DNA of 36,504 bases from NCBI GenBank assembly GCA_910588505.1, contig CAJUPQ010000033.1, positions 1 through 36,504 of the forward strand. The letters are read 5' to 3'. The DNA is from an uncultured Hungatella sp. (GTDB lineage: Bacteria; Bacillota; Clostridia; Lachnospirales; Lachnospiraceae). Below, piece after piece: positions 24,065 through 30,461 of this stretch (the stretch's first letter is position 1; the number at the start of each line of letters is the position of its first letter). The position numbers and the translations under genes were made by a program. Under the pieces are notes generated by a model, which worked only from the letters and a program-made list of their open reading frames with translations, searched no databases and was not told where the DNA came from.

Positions 24065-25315
24065 TTGTCTGTGATTATAGTCCAGGGTTACTATCCGCTA
24101 AAAGGTGAGATTGAGATCCAGGGGTCGAAAAATGCGGCGCTTCCCATGATGGCGGCGGCGCTCCTCCATAAAGGCACCACGGTTTTGGACCATGTCCCCA
24201 TGATACAGGACGTTTTCTGTATGATGGGGATATTGGAGTCTCTGGGATGTGTCTTATGCCTAAAAGACCACAGGCTGACCGTTGACGCCAGTGAGGTTTC
24301 ATCGATGCAAATCCCCAGAGACCGGGGCAGAGCCATGCGATCCTCCATCGTGGTCCTGGGCGCTTTGCTGGGGCGGCGCGGGGAAGGGGAGGCCTACTAC
24401 CCGGGGGGATGTTCCATCGGCAGCAGACCTATTGATCTGCACCTGGCGGCTTTTCAGAGGATGGGAGTGGAGATCCGGGAAGAGAACGATATGATACGGG
24501 CCGAGGCCGGAACCCTTAAGGGGGCGGACATCACTCTTTCCTACCCAAGCGTAGGCGCCACGGAGAACGTGATCCTGGCGGCGGTGAAGGCAGAAGGGCG
24601 CACGGTCTTAAAGGGTGCCGCAAGGGAACCGGAGATCGACGCCCTGTGTGGGATGCTAAAGGCCATGGGGGCAAAGATCCGGGGCGTGGGCAGCGACTGC
24701 CTGGTCATAGACGGGGTAGAAGAACTTCGGGACGCGTCGTATCAGGTGCCGGGAGACCGGATCGTCACCGGGACTTATCTCTTCGCGGTCATGGCTGCCG
24801 GGGGAGAGGCGGTCCTAAAAAAAGGGAGCCCGGAGAGCTTAGGCTGCGTTCTGGACACCATGAGAGCCATGGGGGCCAATGTCAGGGTGGAGGGAGATAC
24901 GGTCTCCATTGCCATGACAGGGCGGCCCAAGGCGGTGTCCATCACCACAAGCCCCCACCCCGGCTTCCCCACGGATCTGCAGTCCGTGGCCATGGCGGTT
25001 ATGGCTGTGGGGGAGGGCCAGGGGTATTTGAAGGAAACGGTATTTGAGGGAAGATTTGCCACCGCAAAACAATTGCATAAAATGGGCGCAGAGATTATAA
25101 TAGAAGGAAGCGAGGCCCGGGTCACCGGAAAGGGGTTCCTGAAAGGGGCCAGGGTCAGGGCCTGCGATCTGCGCAGCGGGGCGGCCCTGGCGGTGGCGGG
25201 GCTTCGGGCAGAAGGTGACACTATGATCACGGATTGCTGCCATATCTTTCGGGGGTATGAGGACATCTGCGGGGATTTACGAAATCTTGGGGGCAGGATA
25301 CGGAGAGAATCATGA
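24065..25315 (+). CDS. murA: UDP-N-acetylglucosamine 1-carboxyvinyltransferase MurA
   Basis: A 416-residue cytoplasmic enzyme that transfers enolpyruvate from PEP to UDP-GlcNAc, the first committed step of peptidoglycan synthesis and the fosfomycin target. The N-terminal stretch is 'LKGEIEIQGSKNAALPMMAA'. The active-site loop is 'YYPGGCSIGSRPIDLHL' with the catalytic Cys116 present, so the enzyme is predicted fosfomycin-sensitive. Also seen are 'VGATENVILAAV' and 'PGFPTDLQS'. The start is TTG 24065 (AAGGGAG just upstream) or GTG 24071. It takes the slot where murG-murB stand in Bacillus. Its end overlaps the ftsQ start (ATGA). Confidence 0.95.
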   Translation: MSVIIVQGYYPLKGEIEIQGSKNAALPMMAAALLHKGTTVLDHVPMIQDVFCMMGILESLGCVLCLKDHRLTVDASEVSSMQIPRDRGRAMRSSIVVLGALLGRRGEGEAYYPGGCSIGSRPIDLHLAAFQRMGVEIREENDMIRAEAGTLKGADITLSYPSVGATENVILAAVKAEGRTVLKGAAREPEIDALCGMLKAMGAKIRGVGSDCLVIDGVEELRDASYQVPGDRIVTGTYLFAVMAAGGEAVLKKGSPESLGCVLDTMRAMGANVRVEGDTVSIAMTGRPKAVSITTSPHPGFPTDLQSVAMAVMAVGEGQGYLKETVFEGRFATAKQLHKMGAEIIIEGSEARVTGKGFLKGARVRACDLRSGAALAVAGLRAEGDTMITDCCHIFRGYEDICGDLRNLGGRIRRES

Positions 25316-26037
25316 AGAAATTTAAGATAAAAAGGCCAAGGGCCGCGCTCCTGATCCTTGGGGCCGTGGTGGCTCTTGGAATCGGCGCCATGTCCATGAA
25401 TATCAAGCAGATCAGGGTCAGCGGCAACAACCGCTATACCGGTGAGGAGCTGGTGGATATGATCTTTAAGACCAAGGCGGACAGAAATACCTTGTACTGT
25501 TACGGGAAGGATAAGCTGACACAGCACCAGCAGATTCCCTTTGTGGAGGATTATCAGCTGGTGTTTCGGGGGCCTTTTGAGGTGGAGATCATTGTCCATG
25601 AGAAGAGCGTGGTGGGATATGTGACTTACATGAGCAGCTGCATGTACTTTGACAAGGACGGTATCATCGTGGAGAGCGCAAACAGGGAGGTGGAGGGTAT
25701 TCCCCGGGTGGAGGGGCTGGACTTTGGCCAGATCGTGCTGCATAAGCCCCTCCCTGTGGCTGACGAGGCTATCTTCGGCCAGATCCTGATCCTGACCCAG
25801 GTGCTGTCTACCTATGACCTGAAGGTAAGCCGCATACAGTATGACAGAAAGGGGGACGCGACGCTTTACATGGATGATCTTGAGGTGGTGCTGGGGGACA
25901 AGTCCAACATCGACGGGAAGATCCTTCGGCTGTCCAACATGCTGCCAGAGCTTCAGGGACTTAAGGGAACCCTGTATCTTGACACCTATGACCCGTCCAA
26001 TAATCAGATGGCGTACACCTTTAAAAAGAAGTCATGA
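25312..26037 (+). CDS. ftsQ: Cell division protein FtsQ/DivIB
   Basis: A 241-residue bitopic division protein. It has a short basic N terminus (KKFKIKRPR), one TM helix (about 10-30), then the POTRA domain 'IKQIRVSGNNRYTGEELVDM', and the beta domain that docks FtsL/DivIC. With these it forms the FtsQLB-type regulator of septal synthesis. It starts at ATG 25312, overlapping the murA stop. It is the last gene before ftsZ, which has its own promoter in the 139-base gap. Confidence 0.92.
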   Translation: MKKFKIKRPRAALLILGAVVALGIGAMSMNIKQIRVSGNNRYTGEELVDMIFKTKADRNTLYCYGKDKLTQHQQIPFVEDYQLVFRGPFEVEIIVHEKSVVGYVTYMSSCMYFDKDGIIVESANREVEGIPRVEGLDFGQIVLHKPLPVADEAIFGQILILTQVLSTYDLKVSRIQYDRKGDATLYMDDLEVVLGDKSNIDGKILRLSNMLPELQGLKGTLYLDTYDPSNNQMAYTFKKKS

Positions 26038-26054
26038 AAAGTTGAAAAAAACAG

Positions 26055-26083
26055 TTGATATTTTAGTGGAAATAAAATATAGT
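26055..26083 (+). promoter_or_regulatory. Sigma-A promoter of ftsZ
   Basis: TTGATA (26055-26060), 17 bases, TATAGT (26078-26083), inside an AT-rich stretch, leaving a leader of about 85 bases. It gives ftsZ transcription independent of the MraZ-controlled promoter. Confidence 0.7.
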
Positions 26084-26176
26084 ATTAGGTAGGTTTGTTT
26101 ATGCCCCGGCCACATGAGGGATTGGGTCTACATAGGGAAAAGCAGAGATTATCCATAGGTTGAAGGAGGAAATATC

Positions 26177-27475
26177 TTGTTAGAGATTAAGATAAACGAG
26201 GCCGAGAATACGGCACGGATCATAGTAGTCGGCGTAGGCGGCGCTGGGAATAACGCGGTGAACCGCATGATTGACGAGAATATCGCGGGAGTTGAGTTTA
26301 TCGGGGTCAACACGGACAAGCAGGCCCTGGGCTTCTGCAAAGCTCCCACAGCCATGCAGATCGGCGAGAAGCTTACCAAGGGACTTGGAGCCGGGGCAAG
26401 GCCGGATATCGGCGAGAAGGCGGCGGAGGAGAGTTCTGAGGAGTTGGCCCAGGCGCTGAAAGGGGCGGACATGGTGTTCGTCACCTGCGGCATGGGAGGC
26501 GGTACCGGAACCGGGGCCGCGCCTGTGGTGGCCCGCCTTGCCAAGGATATGGGCATCCTCACTGTGGGCGTGGTGACCAAGCCCTTTAAGTTCGAGGCCA
26601 GAACCCGTATGACCAACGCCCTCCAGGGGATCGAGCGGCTGAAAGAGAGCGTTGACACCCTGATCGTCATCCCCAACGACAAGCTTTTAGAGATCGTGGA
26701 CCGCAGGACCACCATGCCCGACGCCTTAAAGAAGGCGGACGAGGTGCTGCAGCAGGCAGTCCAGGGGATCACGGACCTGATCAATGTGCCGGGCCTGATC
26801 AACCTGGATTTCGCGGATGTGCAGACGGTTATGATCGACAAGGGGATCGCACACATCGGCATCGGCAGGGCAAAGGGGGACGAGAAGGCCCTGGAGGCTG
26901 TAAAGCAGGCTGTGTCCAGCCCCCTTTTGGAGACCACCATCGAGGGAGCTTCCCATGTGATCATCAATATCTCGGGGGATATCAGCCTGATCGAGGCCAA
27001 CGAGGCAGCCAGCTTTGTCCAGGATATGGCGGGGGAAGAGGCCAACATCATCTTTGGTGCCATGTACGACGAGAGCGCCCAGGACGAGGCGGTGATCACG
27101 GTCATCGCCACAGGTTTGGACGGCCATGTGCCCTCTGCGGGGACAGGGGTGTCCGGAGCCATGTCAGGGTTTAATACCTTTAACCGTCAGAAAGCCCAGT
27201 CCGAGGCAGCGGCCACAGCCCAGGGGCCGGCCCAGGGATATAACACAGGGCGTCCCGTGGTTCCCCAGGGACAGGGACAGCCGCCTCTCCGCGCCGTGCC
27301 GGGGGGAAATCAGAGACAGATGCCGCCTCAGGGTGGAGTTGTGGGCATGGGAGGACAGCAGCAGCAGACTCAGAACCCCATACCGCCTCAGCAGGGAACT
27401 CCCTACAGGCCTAATGTGAATGTGAAAGACATCAGCATCCCTGACTTTTTGAGAAATAATAATAACAGAAGATAA
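26177..27475 (+). CDS. ftsZ: Cell division GTPase FtsZ
   Basis: A 432-residue tubulin homologue that forms the Z ring. The N-terminal core starts 'ARIIVVGVGGAGNNAVNRMI', the tubulin signature is GGGTGTGAAP (107-116), the synergy-loop region reads 'LINVPGLINLDFADVQTVM', and 'NTFNRQKAQ' begins the linker. A Gln/Pro/Gly-rich linker of about 85 residues leads to the C-terminal peptide 'DISIPDFLRNN' with a basic tail, the site that binds FtsA/SepF-type anchors. The start is TTG 26177 with AAGGAGGA 6 bases upstream. Transcription ends at the hairpin near 27497. No ftsA, sepF or divIVA is nearby. Confidence 0.98.
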   Translation: MLEIKINEAENTARIIVVGVGGAGNNAVNRMIDENIAGVEFIGVNTDKQALGFCKAPTAMQIGEKLTKGLGAGARPDIGEKAAEESSEELAQALKGADMVFVTCGMGGGTGTGAAPVVARLAKDMGILTVGVVTKPFKFEARTRMTNALQGIERLKESVDTLIVIPNDKLLEIVDRRTTMPDALKKADEVLQQAVQGITDLINVPGLINLDFADVQTVMIDKGIAHIGIGRAKGDEKALEAVKQAVSSPLLETTIEGASHVIINISGDISLIEANEAASFVQDMAGEEANIIFGAMYDESAQDEAVITVIATGLDGHVPSAGTGVSGAMSGFNTFNRQKAQSEAAATAQGPAQGYNTGRPVVPQGQGQPPLRAVPGGNQRQMPPQGGVVGMGGQQQQTQNPIPPQQGTPYRPNVNVKDISIPDFLRNNNNRR

Positions 27476-27496
27476 GAGAGGATCAGAATTTCTGAG

Positions 27497-27552
27497 AAAA
27501 AAGGATATCATAGAGCACCGGGACAGTCCGGGTGTTTTATGATGTCCTTTTT
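27497..27552. terminator. Terminator after ftsZ, probably bidirectional
   Basis: A long imperfect hairpin: AAAAAGGATATCAT on the left pairs with ATGATGTCCTTTTT on the right around an inner CACCGGGA/TCCGGGTG stem. It has an A-run before and a T-run after. It lies between ftsZ and the convergent minus-strand gene ending at 27565. Confidence 0.85.
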
Positions 27553-27564
27553 GTGTTCTCCGAC

Positions 27565-27867
27565 TTATCCGAAGACAAAGTGTGTGGGAGGCTGATGGCT
27601 GTCGGCAAAGTCAAAAGCCTGCCGGATGTTCTCCTGGATGGTCAGCTCATCTAACCTGCACAGGATCCCCATGTGGTAGAGATGGTAGTAGCAATACTCA
27701 TCTATGGTCATAGCGCCGGGGTTCTCGTGAAAACAGGCGTAGAGCTGGACCCTGGCCCCCATGTCTATGGGGACTTTGATCTGCAGGTCCTTTACGTCGT
27801 AGGATTTGTGGAAATCCTGGGACACCTGCTCATAGATCCGGGACACTGTGTCGATCTTGTGGTTCAT
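27565..27867 (-). CDS. Unrecognised small protein (100 residues)
   Basis: I do not recognise this family. From ATG 27867 the product starts MNHKIDTVSRIYEQVSQDF, continues 'VPIDMGARVQLYACFHENPG' and 'TIDEYCYYHLYHMGILCRLD', and ends in a mostly helical stretch. Codon use (G/C-rich third positions, few rare codons) looks like its neighbours, which argues that it is real. The frame is open upstream to 28011, but residues before 27888 look non-coding (Ser-rich) and overlap a plus-strand frame that looks better. ATG 27888 is an alternative. Neither start has a ribosome binding site on the minus strand. It is convergent with ftsZ and shares its terminator. No membrane segment or signal peptide. Probably cytoplasmic. 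Confidence 0.5.
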   Translation of the reverse strand: MNHKIDTVSRIYEQVSQDFHKSYDVKDLQIKVPIDMGARVQLYACFHENPGAMTIDEYCYYHLYHMGILCRLDELTIQENIRQAFDFADSHQPPTHFVFG

Positions 27868-27886
27868 CCACTGCCGCTGGTATAAC

Positions 27887-28069
27887 ATGGAGAAAAGGAG
27901 TCCATATGAAGATGAGGGGGTTGAAATCTGCCTTACAGGTAAGAAGCTGACCGAGGAGACAGAGATAGAGGCTGCGGAGATCGCCCTTAAGAACGCCATC
28001 CCTCTGGCCATAAACGATTATAAGATTGATATGGCCAAAGTTATGGTGCGGAGATTTTTTGAATTTTAA
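27887..28069 (+). pseudogene. Small unrecognised gene, start unclear, possibly frameshifted in a G-run
   Basis: From ATG 27887 a 60-residue product reads MEKRSPYEDEGVEICL..., ending 'KIDMAKVMVRRFFEF', with normal codon use, but that ATG has no ribosome binding site. A good one (AAAAGGAG, 27893-27900) instead serves ATG 27906, whose frame gives only 14 codons. One extra G in the GGGGG run at 27916-27920 would join ATG 27906 to the long frame as a protein of about 54 residues starting MKMRGVEICLTGKKL. So either the upstream start is used without a Shine-Dalgarno, or the gene is broken by a one-base loss or sequencing error. The function is unknown. Confidence 0.4.
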
Positions 28070-28130
28070 ATAGAGAATCCACTTTGCGGTATATTTGGCC
28101 CTCATTCGGTCTAGAGGATGGAGGGGAAAC

Positions 28131-28401
28131 ATGGATCAGAAGCTGGTGCTTAAGTACAGCGAAAAGCAGGAGCTTAGGGGGACTCTGGAGGATTTTCAGG
28201 GCATGTCCAGAGTTCAGGAGCCGGGGTGCGGAGACGGCACTGAATAAGCCGGTGATGGAGGCGTATCTTATTGACGCAGACAGGTTGAGCAAAGGGCTCG
28301 GTGGGCTGCAAAAGGAGAGCATGCACTGCGCCATGATGGCGGAGATCTGCCTGAAAAAAGCGATTAAGGATTATGTCTCGAAAAGGAGACAGGTCCGTTG
28401 A
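28131..28401 (+). pseudogene. Small unrecognised gene interrupted by a one-base frameshift
   Basis: A good ribosome binding site (GGAGGGG) precedes ATG 28131. That frame starts MDQKLVLKYSEKQELRGTLE and stops after 39 residues at 28247. Removing one G from the GGGG run at 28223-28226 joins it to the next frame, which continues 'AETALNKPVMEAYLIDADRL' and ends 'KKAIKDYVSKRRQVR' at 28401, a protein of about 89 residues. Both halves have neighbour-like codon use, so the gene was recently intact, or the extra G is a sequencing error. It looks soluble and helical. I do not recognise the family. Confidence 0.5.
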
Positions 28402-28475
28402 GATGTGATTTAGCCCGGGAAGGTCTTTTCCCGTGCTTAAATATAACCTTTATCTAAATAACCTCTGTCGTTTTC

Positions 28476-28552
28476 TGACAGATCTTCTCGATAATTTTTT
28501 TTTTAGGATTTCCCTGTTTCTGACAAATTTCACAGTCATAATTTTCTATAAT
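28476..28552 (+). promoter_or_regulatory. Candidate spoIIG promoter: long spacer and Spo0A-box-like sites
   Basis: A perfect TATAAT stands at 28547-28552. The only -35-like hexamer is CTGACA (28520-28525), 21 bases upstream instead of 17. TGACAAA (28521-28527) overlaps it and TGACAGA lies at 28476-28482; both resemble Spo0A boxes (TGNCRAA type; the second has a mismatch). The B. subtilis spoIIG promoter is known for a 22-bp spacer and Spo0A sites over its -35, so the layout is very similar. Control by Spo0A~P is inferred. Confidence 0.6.
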
Positions 28553-28558
28553 AGACAT

Positions 28559-28769
28559 GCAAGCGGTTACGGCATAAAGGTTACGGCAAGCGGTTGCCGC
28601 CGGTAACAGTTCAGACAGGTCTGCGCGTTTACCGCGCTGACCGTGGGAAAATGTAATGGCAGCAGGCATCCGGCCCATCGCCAAAGGAAATTTTGATTGG
28701 CGGGATGCGTAACAGTTCAAGGGTTATCTGAACTGTTACTGCCGCCGGGCAGGAGGTGAGAACAGGTGC
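28559..28769 (+). promoter_or_regulatory. Structured leader of spoIIGA with competing hairpins
   Basis: About 200 bases of predicted leader. GGTTACGGCA occurs twice (28565-28574, 28579-28588). GCGG-TTG-CCGC forms a small hairpin (28590-28600). GTAACAGTTCA occurs at 28603-28613 and 28709-28719, and its reverse complement TGAACTGTTAC at 28729-28739. The last element can pair perfectly with either of the first two, allowing two alternative folds just before the ribosome binding site (AGGAGGTGAG, 28751-28760). It matches no riboswitch class I know. Confidence 0.45.
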
Positions 28770-29636
28770 GTGGATCTTGACCTGTACATAGATGTTATTT
28801 TTTTTGTGAATTTTTTTATGGATCTGCTTTTGCTTATCCTGTTAAAGAGGGTCCTGAGAAAAAAGGTTTCATGGGGCCGTCTTGGGGCCGGGGCGGTTCT
28901 GGGCGGCTTTTTGGGCTGTCTGGAGGTTTGGGGTTTGACCGTCCCGGGATTTCTTTTTGCCCTTATTTCCCTTATAGAGGCTTGTCTTTTAGTACTTGTG
29001 GTCTTTGGCTGGAGGGGGATTCGGGAACTTGTGAAGGAGACCATAACCCTTTTTATCCTTGCAGTCATGGCAGGCGGGGTTATGGAGATGATCCTTGGCT
29101 ATACCAGGGCGGGGTTTTATGCCATGAATGTCCTTGGGGGGAATGAAGGATATGTTTTGCCGCTGCTGGGGTGGATTTTTCTGGCTGCCGGGGTCTTTTT
29201 TCTGGTTCAGGGATTGTGGCAGCTGGGGGATGAGATACGCAGGGAGAGAAAGAATCTCTATGCCCTGACCCTAAGGGACGGGGATGTGGCGGTTGACGTG
29301 ACGGGATACCTGGATACGGGAAACTGTCTGCAAGAACCCGGAAGCGGGGAAGGGGTACATATTGTGACAAAACAGGTTTTTGATATGTTTCAGGATTCAA
29401 AGGGGGAGAGGGCCCTGATCCCCTATCACACCATCGGCAATCCCGGCGGCGTGATGGAGGGGGTCAGGATCGAGATGATGGAGATCGCGGGTCTTCGGGG
29501 AAAAGCGAGGATCAAGGGTCCATGGATCGCCGGGGCGCCTTACGGGCTTTCGAAAAAGGAGACGTACCAGGTGCTGCTTTACGGAGAAACTGCTGTCAGG
29601 GAGGACAAAAAAGGAGGAATTGCAAGTGGTCATTAA
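28770..29636 (+). CDS. spoIIGA: Sigma-E processing peptidase SpoIIGA
   Basis: A 288-residue membrane aspartic protease that cleaves the pro-sequence of sigma-E in the mother cell after septation. The N-terminal half has about five TM helices ('IDVIFFVNFFMDLLLLILL', then further hydrophobic segments to about 150). The soluble C-terminal half carries the catalytic 'GYLDTGNCLQEP' (Asp182-Thr-Gly), typical of SpoIIGA. The start is GTG 28770 behind AGGAGGTGAG. Expression is probably tied to Spo0A through the promoter at 28520-28552, and activation needs the forespore signal SpoIIR in known systems. It overlaps sigE by 11 bases, so protease and substrate are made together. Confidence 0.95.
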   Translation: MDLDLYIDVIFFVNFFMDLLLLILLKRVLRKKVSWGRLGAGAVLGGFLGCLEVWGLTVPGFLFALISLIEACLLVLVVFGWRGIRELVKETITLFILAVMAGGVMEMILGYTRAGFYAMNVLGGNEGYVLPLLGWIFLAAGVFFLVQGLWQLGDEIRRERKNLYALTLRDGDVAVDVTGYLDTGNCLQEPGSGEGVHIVTKQVFDMFQDSKGERALIPYHTIGNPGGVMEGVRIEMMEIAGLRGKARIKGPWIAGAPYGLSKKETYQVLLYGETAVREDKKGGIASGH

Positions 29637-30366
29637 AGTATCCATACCAAATCGTTTTCAGTTTAAAACCGTACCCAGCTTTCGCACCATGCTGTTTCAG
29701 CGGGAGGGCGAGGTACACTACATCGGCGGGGCGGACATCCTGCCGGCGCCTCTGGACAATGAGGAGGAGGCCAGGCTGATCGAAAAGCTGGGAACGGAGG
29801 AGGAAGGGGAAGCCAGATCGGCGCTGATTGAACATAATCTCCGCCTGGTGGTGTACATTGCCAAGAAATTTGACAATACCAGCGTGGGAGTGGAGGATCT
29901 GATCTCCATTGGCACCATCGGGCTTATTAAGGCTATCAATACATTTAACCCGGGTAAGAATATTAAGCTGGCCACTTACGCGTCCAGGTGTATTGAAAAT
30001 GAGATCCTTATGTATTTAAGGAGAAACAACAAGACCAAGATGGAGGTATCTATCGACGAGCCTCTGAATGTGGACTGGGACGGGAATGAGCTGCTGTTGT
30101 CTGATATTTTGGGGACGGAGGAGGATGTGATCTACCGGGATCTGGAGTATGAGACGGAGAAGGACCTTTTAAACCTGGCCATCAGCTGCCTAAGCCCCAG
30201 GGAGAAAAAGATCGTGGAGCTTCGCTACGGACTGAACAGCGAGGACGGGGAGGAGATGACCCAGAAGGAGGTGGCGGATCTTCTGGGGATCTCCCAGTCC
30301 TATATCTCCAGGCTGGAGAAGAAGATCATGAAGAGATTGAAAAAAGAGATCGTCAGATTCGAGTGA
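29626..30366 (+). CDS. sigE: Sporulation sigma factor SigE (pro-sigma-E)
   Basis: A 246-residue sigma-70-family factor directing mother-cell transcription early in sporulation. The start is GTG 29626, 7 bases after AAGGAGGA; TTG 29620 is too close to the ribosome binding site. The first part, MVIKVSIPNRFQF... up to 'EVHYIGGADILPAPL', contains the pro-sequence removed by SpoIIGA. Region 2 is 'LIEHNLRLVVYIAKKFDNTS' and 'KLATYASRCIENEILMYLR'. Region 4 is 'LSPREKKIVELRYGL' and the HTH 'TQKEVADLLGISQSYISRLE'. The spoIIGA-sigE pair is conserved in spore formers; sigG, which follows in many species, is not here. Sigma-E-like sites occur in the dcw cluster nearby. Confidence 0.97.
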   Translation: MVIKVSIPNRFQFKTVPSFRTMLFQREGEVHYIGGADILPAPLDNEEEARLIEKLGTEEEGEARSALIEHNLRLVVYIAKKFDNTSVGVEDLISIGTIGLIKAINTFNPGKNIKLATYASRCIENEILMYLRRNNKTKMEVSIDEPLNVDWDGNELLLSDILGTEEDVIYRDLEYETEKDLLNLAISCLSPREKKIVELRYGLNSEDGEEMTQKEVADLLGISQSYISRLEKKIMKRLKKEIVRFE

Positions 30367-30372
30367 GAACGG

Positions 30373-30401
30373 TTGAAATATTGACAGACATATGGTAAAA
30401 T
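30373..30401 (+). promoter_or_regulatory. Sigma-A promoter for the beta-CASP gene
   Basis: TTGAAA (30373-30378), 17 bases, TAAAAT (30396-30401), 60 bases before the start codon. A perfect TTGACA at 30381 has no -10 at proper distance and is a less likely -35. Confidence 0.65.
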
Positions 30402-30461
30402 GATGGTATTAAAATCTGGAAACTTTTTTAATATTATGACAAATGACGAAGGAGGTACGGC

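Larger units (their letters stand above)
28402..28769 (+). other. 368-base intergenic region upstream of spoIIGA
   Basis: No gene. Positions 28402-28450 hold a weak CCCGGGAA/TTCCCG hairpin without a T-tract. Positions 28460-28552 are an AT-rich promoter region with Spo0A-box-like sites. Positions 28559-28769 are a structured leader with repeated and inverted GTAACAGTTCA elements. Each is described separately. Confidence 0.7.

Noticed and set aside
24775..25743. A long minus-strand frame (322 codons) across murA and ftsQ
   Set aside because: Antisense shadow of two well-supported genes; composition is unlike a real protein and it has no ribosome binding site.
26149..27162. A 337-codon minus-strand frame opposite ftsZ
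   Set aside because: Created by the strong codon bias of ftsZ on the plus strand; no family resemblance and no start signals.
28559..28769. A known riboswitch in the spoIIGA leader
   Set aside because: No conserved core of any class I know could be recognised; only the alternative pairing is reported.
29522..29779. An 85-codon plus-strand frame across the spoIIGA-sigE junction
   Set aside because: Out of frame with both strongly supported genes and with no family resemblance.
30381..30409. Perfect TTGACA as -35 for the beta-CASP gene
   Set aside because: At 17 bases downstream there is only TGGTAT; TTGAAA (30373) with TAAAAT at exact spacing is better.
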